DNA of 64,000 bases from JAEYOM01 sp036260935. Lineage in GTDB: Bacteria; Bacillota; Clostridia; Acetivibrionales; DTU013. Numbering within the stretch: position 1 is the first letter of the stretch; every line of letters begins with the position of its first letter. The stretch covers positions 61,483 through 125,482 of the forward strand of contig DATALQ010000013.1 in NCBI GenBank assembly GCA_036260935.1, in the 5' to 3' direction. Below, piece after piece: positions 7,637 through 16,781 of the stretch. The notes under the pieces are model-generated. The model made no database searches and was not told the origin of the DNA. It saw only the letters and a program-made list of their open reading frames with translations. A program made the translations under genes and the position numbers.

Positions 7637-9427
7637 ATGACCACAAACAAAAAGCTGCTGGAATGGGTCAAGGAAATGGCAGCAATGTGTGAACCCGATC
7701 AGATCTACTGGTGTGATGGTTCGCAGGAGGAAAACGACCGCCTGTTGAAAGAAATGGTCGACAGTGGTATGGCTACCCCGCTGAACCCCAAGAAACGCCC
7801 CGGTTGCTACCTTTTCAGGAGCGATCCGTCAGACGTTGCTCGTGTTGAAAACAGGACCTTCATAGCTTCCAAGAGGAAGGAAGACGCAGGCCCGACAAAT
7901 AACTGGATCGATCCCGACGAGCTCAAGACTACGATGAGAGGACTTTATAAAGGATCCATGCATGGAAGAACCATGTATGTAGTACCGTTCTCCATGGGTC
8001 CCATAGGCTCCCCCATATCGAAGATCGGCATAGAGCTGACTGACAGCCCGTACGTTGTAGTTAATATGAGGATCATGACCCGCATGGGCAAGGCAGTCCT
8101 CGATACTCTCGGAGACGGAGATTTCGTACCGTGCCTGCACTCCGTAGGCTATCCGCTCGAGAAGGGCCAGAAGGATATCTCATGGCCCTGCGCTCCTATC
8201 GAAAAGAAATATATCAGCCATTTCCCGGAAGAAAGGACGATCTGGTCCTATGGTTCCGGTTACGGCGGAAACGCACTGCTCGGCAAAAAGTGCTTCGCAC
8301 TGCGTATCGCTTCCGTGCAGGCCCGCGACGAAGGCTGGCTGGCTGAACATATGCTGATCCTTGGCATCACTGATCCCAAGGGCAACAAGAAATACGTCTG
8401 CGGCGCTTTCCCGAGTGCATGCGGCAAGACCAACCTCGCAATGCTCATACCGACGCTTCCCGGCTGGAAGGTCGAAACTGTCGGTGATGATATAGCCTGG
8501 ATGAAGTTCGGAAAAGACGGACGTCTTTATGCAATCAACCCCGAAGCCGGCTTCTTTGGAGTCGCCCCGGGTACATCACTGGATTCCAACCCTAACGCAA
8601 TGCACAGCTGTGAAAAGAACACCATATTTACAAATGTTGCTCTGACCGATGACGGCGACGTCTGGTGGGAAGGTATCGGTACCAAGGCTCCCGATCACCT
8701 GATCGACTGGAAGGGCAAGGACTGGACTCCCGATTCCAAGGAAGTCGCAGCTCACCCCAATTCAAGATTCACAGCACCGGCAAAACAGTGCCCGGTTATT
8801 TCTCCTGAATGGGAAAACCCCGAAGGAGTGCCGATATCGGCAATACTTATAGGCGGCCGCCGTCCCAGCACTATACCTCTGGTACATCAGAGCCTCGACT
8901 GGAATCACGGCATATTCCTTGGATCCATTATGGGTTCCGAAATCACTGCCGCAACGATTTCAAACAATATCGGCCAGGTTCGCCGCGATCCGTTCGCAAT
9001 GCTTCCGTTCATGGGTTACCATGTATGCGATTATTTACAGCATTGGCTCGATATCGGAACCAAGTCCGATCCGGAAAAGCTTCCCAAGATATTCTATGTC
9101 AACTGGTTCCGCAAGGACGCCAACGGCAAGTGGCTGTGGCCCGGCTTCGGCGAAAACAGCAGAGTCCTCAAGTGGGTCTGTGAAAGAGTTGCCGGCGAAG
9201 GCAAAGCAGTCAAGACTCCTATCGGCTATATGCCGTCAGTTGACGCTATCGACAGAAAAGGTCTCGATGTAAGCGAAGCAGATATGGCTGAGCTGCTCAA
9301 GGTCAACAATGACGAGTGGCTGAAGGAAGTCGTTTCAATCAAGGAGCATTACGCAAAATTCGGAGACAAACTGCCTAAGGAAATGGCAAAACAGCTGGCT
9401 GCTCTTGAAGAAAGGCTCAAAGCCTGA
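7637..9427 (+). CDS. pckG: Phosphoenolpyruvate carboxykinase (GTP)
   Basis: This enzyme interconverts oxaloacetate plus GTP and PEP plus GDP and CO2, linking the C4-acid pool to glycolysis or gluconeogenesis in the cytosol. The 596-aa length and motifs are those of the GTP-dependent family: the P-loop FPSACGKTNLAML (about 263-275), the hypervariable Cys loop, and the metal-binding region around GDDIAWMKFG. Conserved nucleotide-binding residues lie in FFGVAPGTS and the C-terminal NWFRKD. In Clostridia the enzyme often runs in the anaplerotic direction. The gene is monocistronic, with its own promoter and a strong terminator. Confidence 0.96.
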   Translation: MTTNKKLLEWVKEMAAMCEPDQIYWCDGSQEENDRLLKEMVDSGMATPLNPKKRPGCYLFRSDPSDVARVENRTFIASKRKEDAGPTNNWIDPDELKTTMRGLYKGSMHGRTMYVVPFSMGPIGSPISKIGIELTDSPYVVVNMRIMTRMGKAVLDTLGDGDFVPCLHSVGYPLEKGQKDISWPCAPIEKKYISHFPEERTIWSYGSGYGGNALLGKKCFALRIASVQARDEGWLAEHMLILGITDPKGNKKYVCGAFPSACGKTNLAMLIPTLPGWKVETVGDDIAWMKFGKDGRLYAINPEAGFFGVAPGTSLDSNPNAMHSCEKNTIFTNVALTDDGDVWWEGIGTKAPDHLIDWKGKDWTPDSKEVAAHPNSRFTAPAKQCPVISPEWENPEGVPISAILIGGRRPSTIPLVHQSLDWNHGIFLGSIMGSEITAATISNNIGQVRRDPFAMLPFMGYHVCDYLQHWLDIGTKSDPEKLPKIFYVNWFRKDANGKWLWPGFGENSRVLKWVCERVAGEGKAVKTPIGYMPSVDAIDRKGLDVSEADMAELLKVNNDEWLKEVVSIKEHYAKFGDKLPKEMAKQLAALEERLKA

Positions 9428-9480
9428 TATCGTCGGAATAATCGTAGTCTGACGATTGTAATACACCTGAAGACATAATA

Positions 9481-9517
9481 AACCCCGGAGATCGTAAAAA
9501 GGATTTCCGGGGTTTTT
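9481..9517. terminator. Bidirectional terminator between pckG and ksgA
   Basis: The stem AACCCCGGA/TCCGGGGTT is followed by a T run on the plus strand (end of pckG) and by TTATTATG on the minus strand. It lies between two convergent genes, so it can serve both. Confidence 0.85.
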
Positions 9518-9537
9518 GTCCGTGAATTCTTACGAGC

Positions 9538-10431
9538 CTAATCATCTGCCCGTTTATCCGGTTCGTGCTGCCTGTCATGGATAATATTTGAAAGCTGTGC
9601 AAATTGCTCTATCGACAGAGTCTCTCCCCTGCGGTTTTCCTCTATGCCGATTTCGGACAGTACCATTTTTATTTCATCCTTGCCCCTGCTAAATAAACCC
9701 GCATTGTTCAAGGCATTGACCAGTGTTTTACGTCTCTGACCGAAGGACGCTTTTACCAGCCTGAAAAACAGTTCCTTGTCCCTTAGTTCTACCGGAGCTT
9801 TATCATATATGTCGAGCCTTATTACGGAAGAATCGACATCGGGCTGCGGTATGAAACTGTGGGGCGGGACATCGAGCACAATGGACGGCTTCGAGTAGTA
9901 CTGTACGGCAACGGAAAGCGCGCCGTAATCCTTGCCTCCCGGCTTTGCCCGCATCCTGTCGGCTACTTCCTTCTGCACCATGAATACCATGGTTTTGGCT
10001 TTTAAGCCGCTCTCGAGCAGCTTCATTATAACGGGCGTCGTAATATAATAGGGCAGGTTGGCAACTACTTTCAACTGACGATCCGTACCTTCCCCGTCTT
10101 TGATATAGGGCCGCAGTTCGTTTTCCGGATCGATGCGCATTATGTCCCCATGGATGATATGTATATTCGGATAACTTCCAAGGCTCTCCCGCAGTGCAGG
10201 TATCAGATGTCTGTCGATCTCCACCGCCAGCACGGCGCCGGCGTTTTCTGCAAGCTGTGCCGTCAGGCTTCCGAGACCCGGTCCGACTTCGAGTACGATA
10301 TCGTTCTTCGTCAATTCGGCTGCCCCGGCTATCTTCTTAAGAACTCCTTCATCCGTAAGAAAATTCTGTCCAAGTGATTTAGTCGGACGTATACTAAATT
10401 TTTTCATTAAAGTTTTTGTGTCCAAATTCAT
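9538..10431 (-). CDS. ksgA: 16S rRNA (A1518/A1519-N6)-dimethyltransferase KsgA/RsmA
   Basis: It dimethylates two adjacent adenosines in helix 45 of 16S rRNA using SAM, late in 30S assembly. The 297-aa protein has the family start (PTKSLGQNFLTDEGVL), SAM motif I (EVGPGLGSLT, about 47-56) and the catalytic NLPYYITTP (about 125-133). The C-terminal domain contains FGQRRKTL. The yabE-like gene lies upstream on the same strand, as in Bacillus yabE-rnmV-ksgA, but rnmV is absent and a hairpin separates the two genes. Confidence 0.95.
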   Translation of the reverse strand: MNLDTKTLMKKFSIRPTKSLGQNFLTDEGVLKKIAGAAELTKNDIVLEVGPGLGSLTAQLAENAGAVLAVEIDRHLIPALRESLGSYPNIHIIHGDIMRIDPENELRPYIKDGEGTDRQLKVVANLPYYITTPVIMKLLESGLKAKTMVFMVQKEVADRMRAKPGGKDYGALSVAVQYYSKPSIVLDVPPHSFIPQPDVDSSVIRLDIYDKAPVELRDKELFFRLVKASFGQRRKTLVNALNNAGLFSRGKDEIKMVLSEIGIEENRRGETLSIEQFAQLSNIIHDRQHEPDKRADD

Positions 10432-10460
10432 TTCGTATGCCTTTCCGCCGGTGTTCTCAG

Positions 10461-10486
10461 GAATCGTTTATTTTTTAGCCGATCCT
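10461..10486 (-). repeat. Possible collapsed remnant of an R1 element
   Basis: On the minus strand the sequence reads GGATCGGCTAAAA followed at once by AATAAACGATTCC. These closely match the outer left and right ends of R1 copy A with the middle missing. It may be an internal deletion derivative or a chance short inverted repeat. Confidence 0.35.
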
Positions 10487-10497
10487 TAGACAAATTT

Positions 10498-10518
10498 GCC
10501 GGGGCATTACGCCCCGGC
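10498..10518 (-). terminator. Hairpin between the yabE-like gene and ksgA
   Basis: Perfect stem GCCGGGGC/GCCCCGGC with a 5-nt loop, 46 bases after the stop of the YabE-like gene. The minus-strand tail (AAATTTG) is a poor T run; the plus strand has a TTAGTTTT tail. It may attenuate rather than fully stop transcription. Confidence 0.55.
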
Positions 10519-10563
10519 TTAGTTTTAGTCCCCTATTATATCTTGTTCAAGGTTTATATCAGT

Positions 10564-11628
10564 CTAATTTTCAGACAGTATATAAACTTTGACTTTCCTT
10601 CGGCCGAAATTCATTGCATCGGCCTTGTTCTCGTAATACAGGTCCACTCTGTTCCCCTTTATCCCTCCGCCTACGTCTGCAGCTACTGCATAGCCGTAAT
10701 CGGGAGTCTTTCCGGGCAATTCCACGTAGAGCCTGGTGCCGAGAGGTATTACCCTCGGATCGACTGCTATGACTCCTTTTCTTGCTTTGACGCCGGATGC
10801 TGTTATGCCATACAGCGGATGCCCCGGCGCTTTTCCGGTTTCTTCGAAGGAAGATGTATAAGCCGTCGCCCTCATGTCAATAACCTTACTGTATCTTACG
10901 GTATCTCCCCTGCTCGTTTTGAAATTCATTACAGTGCCGAATTCCACGATCAGTTTTATTGGATCCTGGAGCACTGTCTCTTTCAAAAGCTGCCTCGAAA
11001 CTTCTTTTCCATCTTCCGTAACTACCGTGTACTGCTTCTCGAGGACACCCGGCTTACCTTTTTGCACAATCCTTTGGGCTCCCTCATCAAGGGTTTTGTT
11101 CGCCTTTTTCTGTACCAGGTAAGGTATATCTTCCTTTTCACTTACAATACTCTCGTCGATACGTACGATCCGAAGCTTCATATCGCTTTTTACCAGGTCT
11201 GTCTGCTGTGCCCCCTCAAGCCTGTCTGAACCTTCGGGTCTGACCGGGCTGTCCTTCAGCATCTCTCCTACAGTATCCCTGTAGGTCATTAACCTCGTTT
11301 GTTTGCCGTCTGCTGTAATAAATACGGGTACAGCTCTTTTTATGTATATCTCGTTCAGTCTCATCCTTTGTAGGTTGGTCTCCAATGGAATACTGATGTA
11401 ATCGAAGGCATTTACAACAATATCATTTTGTTCCAGTGTTTCTTTAAAGGTATTTTTCATAGTCATGCAGGTAATTACTTTTCCGTTGTCATTTATCACA
11501 ACGTCCTTCTTCAGCATGGCAAACGCGCCGCATCCCGCACCCGCCGATACTGTTACCGCCAGTATTATAACCAGCAGTCGCTTTCTGTATGAAAATAACC
11601 TTTTAATATTTTTAGCAAGTGGCAACAA
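10564..11628 (-). CDS. yabE: YabE-like cell-wall protein (DUF348, G5 and 3D domains)
   Basis: This is a predicted exported peptidoglycan-acting protein of the Rpf/YabE type. A signal or anchor helix (LLVIILAVTVSAGAGCGAF, about 18-36) is followed by DUF348 repeats (about 40-160, ubiquitin-like) and a G5 domain (about 165-240, KTLDEGAQRIVQKGKPGV). The C-terminal 3D domain (about 250-354) has ATAYTS, GVIAVDPRVIPLGTRLYV and AADVGGGIKGNRVDLYY, including the conserved aspartates. 3D domains share the lytic-transglycosylase barrel of MltA. The 354-aa length is usual. Its position upstream of ksgA matches Bacillus. Confidence 0.9.
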   Translation of the reverse strand: MLPLAKNIKRLFSYRKRLLVIILAVTVSAGAGCGAFAMLKKDVVINDNGKVITCMTMKNTFKETLEQNDIVVNAFDYISIPLETNLQRMRLNEIYIKRAVPVFITADGKQTRLMTYRDTVGEMLKDSPVRPEGSDRLEGAQQTDLVKSDMKLRIVRIDESIVSEKEDIPYLVQKKANKTLDEGAQRIVQKGKPGVLEKQYTVVTEDGKEVSRQLLKETVLQDPIKLIVEFGTVMNFKTSRGDTVRYSKVIDMRATAYTSSFEETGKAPGHPLYGITASGVKARKGVIAVDPRVIPLGTRLYVELPGKTPDYGYAVAADVGGGIKGNRVDLYYENKADAMNFGRRKVKVYILSEN

Positions 11629-11826
11629 TAAAACAACCTCCTGTTAAAATATTAATAAGGGACTGTGACGCTATTTTATATCCAATAGGTCCGATTTGTC
11701 AAATCTGTTGCCATAAAATCCCTTCGAATCAGATTATACACGTCTTTTGCGGGTTTATACCATAATTTCCCATAAAATTATCAACATCGATAGCATATCC
11801 TGGAAAGGTATCCTGGGAGACACAAA

Positions 11827-11849
11827 AGGACTGCCCTTGCGGCAGTCCT
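11827..11849 (-). terminator. Terminator after the VSPAQ-repeat gene
   Basis: Stem AGGACTGCC/GGCAGTCCT, 5-nt loop, then TTTGTG on the minus strand, 41 bases past the stop. Confidence 0.75.
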
Positions 11850-11889
11850 GAGAAATGAGACTTGAGAGTATGTTAGCCTAAAAGGAATT

Positions 11890-12780
11890 TCAGTAGCCCA
11901 TTCCACCCATAAACCCCATTCCCGGCATTGAATTCATCAGGCTGCCTGCAGGACTCAAGGCAGTGTTGGCAGCCGGCAGCGCACCCATGTTGGCGGTCGC
12001 GGGACTTATTCCGGGATACATGTTGTTCATCCCCATAACGCCTTGAGTCATCGGGCACTGCATATTCATAAGATATGGGCAGCACATCATAGGCATCGCA
12101 TTCATGGAAGCCGGCATAACCCCTGACGGATTCGGCATTTTGGGCATCATCTGCGCAGGGGACACCTCGGGATAAGGCATCATGTTCGGCATGTTCGACA
12201 TGTTTGGCATCATCTGCGCGGGAGATACCTCGGGATAAGGCATCATGTTCGGCATGTTCATCATATTCGGCATCATCTGCGCGGGAGATACCTCAGGATA
12301 AGGCATCATGTTCGGCATCATCTGAGCAGGAGATACCTCGGGATAAGGCATCATGTTCGGTATGTTCGGCATCATCTGAGCAGGGGAAACATTCTGCCCC
12401 ATCGGCATGGGGGAAATGTTGGGCATCATCTGCGCAGGTGATACATTCGGTCCCATCTGTGCGGGTGATACGTTGGGTCCCATCTGGGTAGGCGAAACAT
12501 TAGGTGCGGTCTGTGCGGGCGATACTTTCGGTATTGACTGGACTGGAGATACGTTAGGTGCGGTCTGTGCAGGAGATACTTTCGGTACCGTCTGTGCAGG
12601 GGATACATTGGTTTGCGCCGGTGATACCTTTGGCGTTGTCTGTGCAGGAGATACGTTGGGAACAGCTTTTGCCGGAGATACACCCGGATTCGCCTGCATC
12701 TGCGGCATAGCGCCCACCTGAGGCATGGTTCCCATAGGTCCGTTATGCATAATATCTTTCATTTTGATTTCCTCTTTCAT
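11890..12780 (-). CDS. VSPAQ-repeat, Met/Pro-rich protein
   Basis: I do not recognise a named family. ATG at 12780 follows GGAGG by nine bases (296 aa); another ATG at 12762 also has an SD. After a short head (MKDIMHNGPMG) come about sixteen units built on VSPAQ, first as VSPAQTAPN types of about 9 residues, then as longer VSPAQMMPNMMPYPE types. The tail is rich in Met, Gly and Asn and contains two Cys clusters (MCCPYLMNMQCPM). There is no signal peptide or membrane helix. The composition recalls clostridial spore coat or exosporium proteins, an inference from composition and from the sporulation genes elsewhere in the window. A strong terminator follows, so it is probably monocistronic. Confidence 0.7.
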   Translation of the reverse strand: MKEEIKMKDIMHNGPMGTMPQVGAMPQMQANPGVSPAKAVPNVSPAQTTPKVSPAQTNVSPAQTVPKVSPAQTAPNVSPVQSIPKVSPAQTAPNVSPTQMGPNVSPAQMGPNVSPAQMMPNISPMPMGQNVSPAQMMPNIPNMMPYPEVSPAQMMPNMMPYPEVSPAQMMPNMMNMPNMMPYPEVSPAQMMPNMSNMPNMMPYPEVSPAQMMPKMPNPSGVMPASMNAMPMMCCPYLMNMQCPMTQGVMGMNNMYPGISPATANMGALPAANTALSPAGSLMNSMPGMGFMGGMGY

Positions 12781-12893
12781 ATAATGATTCCTCCGGAATT
12801 GGAGCATTTCAATACCATTATATGAATAGTCGGATACCGGTGTGAAAGAAAATGTTATGTAAATATACTGCGCAGGTTGCTTTTACAGCAAAT

Positions 12894-13091
12894 AATGAGC
12901 AGGTTGTTTTTATAGATAACGTATGCGAAAAGACAATAGAGCATGTTAATTCAAACAAATACAGGGCAAAATCACGTCCTGCCCGAGTGGCTGGGGTCCA
13001 CAGGCGAGGCACGTTTGATTTTGCACTAAAGGTTTGAATTTACAGGCTCTTTGGCTTGGAGCATGTTATCAATAAAAATAGCCTGCTCATT
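12894..13091 (+). repeat. R2 inverted-repeat element, copy 1 (candidate structured RNA)
   Basis: 198 bp between two minus-strand genes. Terminal arms AATGAGCAGG and CCTGCTCATT pair exactly and continue as an imperfect helix of about 30 bp. Inside lie AATTCAAAC/GTTTGAATT, CAAAATCA/TGATTTTG and CCTG/CAGG, nested like an RNA fold. Copy 2 (20915-21109, opposite orientation) shares long blocks such as CAGGGCAAAATCACGTCCTG but has different bases at paired positions. No conserved reading frame spans the two copies. Confidence 0.8.
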
Positions 13092-13093
13092 GT

Positions 13094-13792
13094 CTACTGA
13101 TTGATGGCGGATATGACGAATGCTTTCTGATTTTCGGAATAGTCGAAACGGACATAGGCACTGTTCTCGCCCTCTACAAAGCGCGAGACTGACATGTCGG
13201 CACCGTCGGCCAGCCTGACGCTCAGTTTGACGTCAAGATACACATTACCGTCTCCGGAGCCTCTGATGGGATCTATTTTCATATCTATAATCTCTACTTT
13301 GCGTATTGTTTTTTTCATATCTTCGGAATAGGAGGCAAGATCAACTGTCCTGTCCTTGGGAGGAACTCCGGAATATTCTATGGCGTACGCCTGATCAAAG
13401 TTTCCCTGGTTAATAGCGTCGGCCCATTTAACTATCGGATCGGCCAAGACCTTAAGATCGGCAAACTTCTTGAGGTTGTTAATAAATTTGATCCTCTCAT
13501 CGAGAGCAGCCGCCTTGTTGTCTCTTTCCAAAGCGAGGTTGGAGCTTTCCTGCCCAAGCTGTTTGTTATCCTTATCGAGCTGGTCGATCCGTTCATTCAG
13601 CTTGTTGTTCTCATCAATAAGGTTCTCTATCTCACGCTTCTGCGAATTGATAGTGGCATTATTTCCCGCATTCGCATTTTCGAGATCCTTCAGTTCCGTT
13701 ACCTTGCTCTCTCTGTCCCATAGCAGATAGTTGAATGCCACGAACAGAGCAGTCAATAACACAAAGACCATCACAAGAATAAACTTTTTCAT
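13094..13792 (-). CDS. Membrane-anchored coiled-coil protein
   Basis: I do not recognise the family. The 232-aa protein has an N-terminal membrane anchor (FILVMVFVLLTALFVAFNYL, about 4-23). A long coiled coil follows (about 30-110, rich in Asn, Glu and Leu, for example NKLNERIDQLDKDNKQL), then a compact C-terminal domain (about 115-232). That domain includes WADAINQGNFDQAYAI and alternating strands, resembling the NTF2-like/DUF4878 type of small extracellular domain. Its topology should put the C-terminus outside. It lies 25 bases downstream of tatD and may be co-transcribed with it. Element R2 begins at its stop codon. Confidence 0.75.
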   Translation of the reverse strand: MKKFILVMVFVLLTALFVAFNYLLWDRESKVTELKDLENANAGNNATINSQKREIENLIDENNKLNERIDQLDKDNKQLGQESSNLALERDNKAAALDERIKFINNLKKFADLKVLADPIVKWADAINQGNFDQAYAIEYSGVPPKDRTVDLASYSEDMKKTIRKVEIIDMKIDPIRGSGDGNVYLDVKLSVRLADGADMSVSRFVEGENSAYVRFDYSENQKAFVISAINQ

Positions 13793-13816
13793 AATGCACC
13801 ACCGGTCAAATCAAAA

Positions 13817-14584
13817 TTATTGGATACCAAAAATTCTCTTTGCGTTGGATGTTGTTATATCTGCAATATATTCCAATGATTTGCCTTTGATTTTCGCAAT
13901 TTTTTCAGCGACAAGTTTAACGTATGCGGATTCGTTCCTTTGTCCTCTGTGCGGCTCGGGAGTCAGATACGGGCTGTCGGTTTCTATAAGCAGCCTGTCG
14001 TCCGGGATGAACTTCACTAAGTCAAGCAGCCTGTTTGCATTTTTGAAAGTGACAGGCCCTGCTATGGATATCAAAAAACCGAGCTCCATTACCTCTCTTG
14101 CCATTTCGATACTGCCCGTGAAGCAATGAAGTACACCGCCTACGTCTTTTGCATTCTCACCTTTGAGAATATTGAGCGTGTCTTCGTGGGCATCCCTGTC
14201 ATGAACTATGATCGGCTTTTTAACATTTCTGGCCAGGGAGATCTGCTTTGCGAACCATATCTTTTGCGCTTCCCGCGGAGAATTGTCATAATAATAGTCC
14301 AATCCGATCTCTCCAATGGCGACTACCTTGGGAAACGAGGCAAAATCGGTGAGAGCTGAAATTATATTGTTGTTGAGATCGATAACACTGTGAGGATGCA
14401 CGCCTATAGCAGCATAAAATATATCATGATTCTGAGACAATGTTATATTTTCTACCGACGAAGCAAAATCCGAAGATGCCGTCAATATAAGCCCGACTCC
14501 GCTCTCTTTTGCTCTTTCGATTGTCTCTTCAAGATCGTCCTTGTACTGCTCTTCATAATAATGGGCGTGCGTGTCAAATAACAT
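13817..14584 (-). CDS. tatD: TatD family metal-dependent hydrolase/DNase
   Basis: TatD proteins are TIM-barrel amidohydrolase-like metalloenzymes, several with 3'-5' exonuclease activity. The start is the ATG at 14584, six bases after GAGGTGG, giving 255 aa and the family opening LFDTHAHYYEEQYKDD. Metal ligands are visible in DTHAH, IGEIGLDYYYD, IVHDRDAHEDT, LHCFTGSIEMA and ETDSPYLTP. In Firmicutes tatD commonly follows metG, as here (134 bp upstream on the same strand), next to the yabE and ksgA genes. Confidence 0.93.
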   Translation of the reverse strand: MLFDTHAHYYEEQYKDDLEETIERAKESGVGLILTASSDFASSVENITLSQNHDIFYAAIGVHPHSVIDLNNNIISALTDFASFPKVVAIGEIGLDYYYDNSPREAQKIWFAKQISLARNVKKPIIVHDRDAHEDTLNILKGENAKDVGGVLHCFTGSIEMAREVMELGFLISIAGPVTFKNANRLLDLVKFIPDDRLLIETDSPYLTPEPHRGQRNESAYVKLVAEKIAKIKGKSLEYIADITTSNAKRIFGIQ

Positions 14585-14717
14585 ATGCCACCTCATGAAA
14601 GTCCGGTAAATTATGTTAATAATGATTACCATACATAATTATATATGATAATTGTACAAACTGCAATCAAACCGGCTTTTATCAGGCCGGCCTCAGAAAA
14701 AAGCCAATTATGGATGA

Positions 14718-16757
14718 TTATTTGACTTTGGCCCCAGTACCGATTTCACTGTCAAGTGTCGCAATAACCAGTGAATCGTCATTGGAAGCAGCAAGTATCA
14801 TTCCCTGTGACTCGATGCCCTTCAGCTTTACCGGCTTCAGGTTCGCGACTAGAATAACGGATTTGCCGACCAGGCTGTCGGGTGAATAATGTTTGGCTAT
14901 GCCCGATACTACCTGCCTGGTTTCGCCGCCCATCTCAAGCTTAAGTTTCAGAAGCTTATCGGAGCCTTCGATCTTTTCCGCTTCCAATACCTTCGCAACA
15001 CGAAGGTCCAGCTTCGCAAAATCGTCTATGGTGATCAGTTCCGCTTTACTTGTGGGATCGCTCGAAGCAGCCTTGCTTTCCTGAGGCGCCCTGTTTCCTG
15101 ACCCGGAAACATCCTTATTTTCCTTGGCAGCCTTATTTCCATGAGCCTCGGCATTGCTGTCAGGAACCTGTTCCGTCCGGGCGGCAGGATTGAGTTTCTC
15201 CAGCTCTTCCATTTCCTTTTTGATATCTATTCTCGGGAATATGACCTCACCCTTGTTTACCGAAACACCCTCCGGGTAGCTTCCCCAGCGTTTCGCGCTC
15301 TCCCAGTCCAGCGCTTCGCTTCCCGAAATGCCTAGCTGATGCCGGATCTTGTCAGGCGTTTCAGTCATGAACGGCTGAATCAGGATAGATACTATGCGAA
15401 GGCTCTCGGCCAGATTATAGATTACCGCTGCAAGACGCGGCTTGTTCTCTTCCGATTTGGCCAGCGCCCAGGGCATCGTCTCGTCTATATACTTGTTAGT
15501 CCTCGAAATAGCCTTCCAAATCTCACTCAAAGCTGCGCTGAACTGGTATTTGTCCATCAGCTCTTCAACCTTTTGAGGCAGCTCGGCAAACATAGCCTTG
15601 AGTTCGCTGTCGAACTCGCCTTCCGTACGCTGCCGCGGCAGCACACCGCCGAAATATTTGTCGATCATGGCAACTGTCCTGCTCACCAGATTTCCGAGAT
15701 CATTTGCCAGGTCCGAATTGATCCTCTGTATCAATGCTTCATTGGAGAATACTCCATCGGAACCGAAGGGTACCTCGCGCAGCAGGAAATAGCGTACGGC
15801 GTCGACTCCGTACTTGTCTATCAGTACAACCGGGTCTACCACATTGCCCTTCGATTTGGACATTTTCCCGCCTTCAAGCAACAGCCAGCCGTGACCGAAC
15901 ACCTGCTTCGGCAGAGGCTCTCCGAGCGCCATCAGCATTGCAGGCCAGATTATCGTGTGGAAGCGTACGATTTCCTTCCCGACGAGGTGAACGTCTGCAG
16001 GCCAGTATTTCCTATAGTCCGAGTTGTTTTCGGACATGAAACCGAGCGCGGTTATGTAGTTGGACAAAGCGTCTATCCAAACATAAACGACATGTTTTTC
16101 ATCAAAGGTGACCGGTACGCCCCAGTTGAACGTAGTCCTCGAAACGCAGAGATCCTCAAGGCCGGGCCTGAGGAAGTTATTCAGCATTTCATTACGCCTC
16201 GATACCGGCTGTATAAAGTCAGGGTTTTCTTCAATATGCTTGATGAGCCTGTCCTGATATTTCGACAGCCTGAAAAAATAGCTTTCTTCCTTTGTGAGCT
16301 CCACTTCCCTGCCACAGTCCGGGCATTTTCCGTCAACCAGCTGGGTCTTGGTCCAGAAGGATTCGCAGGGAGTGCAGTACCAGCCTTCGTACTCGCTCTT
16401 GTAAATATCGCCGTTATCATAAAGCTTTTTAAATATCTTCTGGACCGCCGCTTCGTGATAATCGTCGGTAGTCCTTATAAACCTGTCGTTGGAGATCTTC
16501 ATCGTTTTCCAAAGCTCTTTTATTCCAGAAACGATCTCGTCAACATACTGCTTTGGGGTAATCCCCCTTGCTTCAGCCTTCCTCTGAATTTTCTGTCCGT
16601 GCTCGTCCGTTCCCGTAAGGAACATGACATCATAACCCTTTAATCTTTTATATCTTGAAATGGCATCGGCGGCCACAGTTGTATACGAATGCCCGATGTG
16701 CAGCTTGTCGCTGGGGTAGTATATCGGCGTTGTAATATAAAAAGTTCTTTTTTCCAT
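14718..16757 (-). CDS. metG: Methionyl-tRNA synthetase
   Basis: Class I aminoacyl-tRNA synthetase that charges tRNA-Met. Start at ATG 16757 (GGAGG six bases upstream); a TTG two codons earlier is less likely. The 679-aa protein has the HIGH motif (HIGHSYTTVAADA), a zinc knuckle (CTPCESFWTKTQ then CPDC) and the KMSKS loop (GGKMSKSKGNVV). The anticodon-binding helical domain and a C-terminal Trbp111/EMAP-type tRNA-binding domain (from about 575) follow. A Ser/Asn/Lys/Glu-rich linker of about 50 residues joins the last two and looks longer than usual. No T-box or SAM riboswitch is visible; element R1-B occupies the upstream region. Confidence 0.96.
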   Translation of the reverse strand: MEKRTFYITTPIYYPSDKLHIGHSYTTVAADAISRYKRLKGYDVMFLTGTDEHGQKIQRKAEARGITPKQYVDEIVSGIKELWKTMKISNDRFIRTTDDYHEAAVQKIFKKLYDNGDIYKSEYEGWYCTPCESFWTKTQLVDGKCPDCGREVELTKEESYFFRLSKYQDRLIKHIEENPDFIQPVSRRNEMLNNFLRPGLEDLCVSRTTFNWGVPVTFDEKHVVYVWIDALSNYITALGFMSENNSDYRKYWPADVHLVGKEIVRFHTIIWPAMLMALGEPLPKQVFGHGWLLLEGGKMSKSKGNVVDPVVLIDKYGVDAVRYFLLREVPFGSDGVFSNEALIQRINSDLANDLGNLVSRTVAMIDKYFGGVLPRQRTEGEFDSELKAMFAELPQKVEELMDKYQFSAALSEIWKAISRTNKYIDETMPWALAKSEENKPRLAAVIYNLAESLRIVSILIQPFMTETPDKIRHQLGISGSEALDWESAKRWGSYPEGVSVNKGEVIFPRIDIKKEMEELEKLNPAARTEQVPDSNAEAHGNKAAKENKDVSGSGNRAPQESKAASSDPTSKAELITIDDFAKLDLRVAKVLEAEKIEGSDKLLKLKLEMGGETRQVVSGIAKHYSPDSLVGKSVILVANLKPVKLKGIESQGMILAASNDDSLVIATLDSEIGTGAKVK

Positions 16758-16781
16758 TTCCAACCTCCACGAATCATCTTT

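Noticed and set aside
12120..12700. Regularly spaced repeats resembling a CRISPR array
   Set aside because: They are in-frame coding repeats (VSPAQ units) of variable length with no unique spacers and no cas genes nearby.
15339..16643. 434-codon plus-strand ORF
   Set aside because: Antisense to metG, no ribosome-binding site, and no protein-like composition; a shadow of the codon bias of the real gene.
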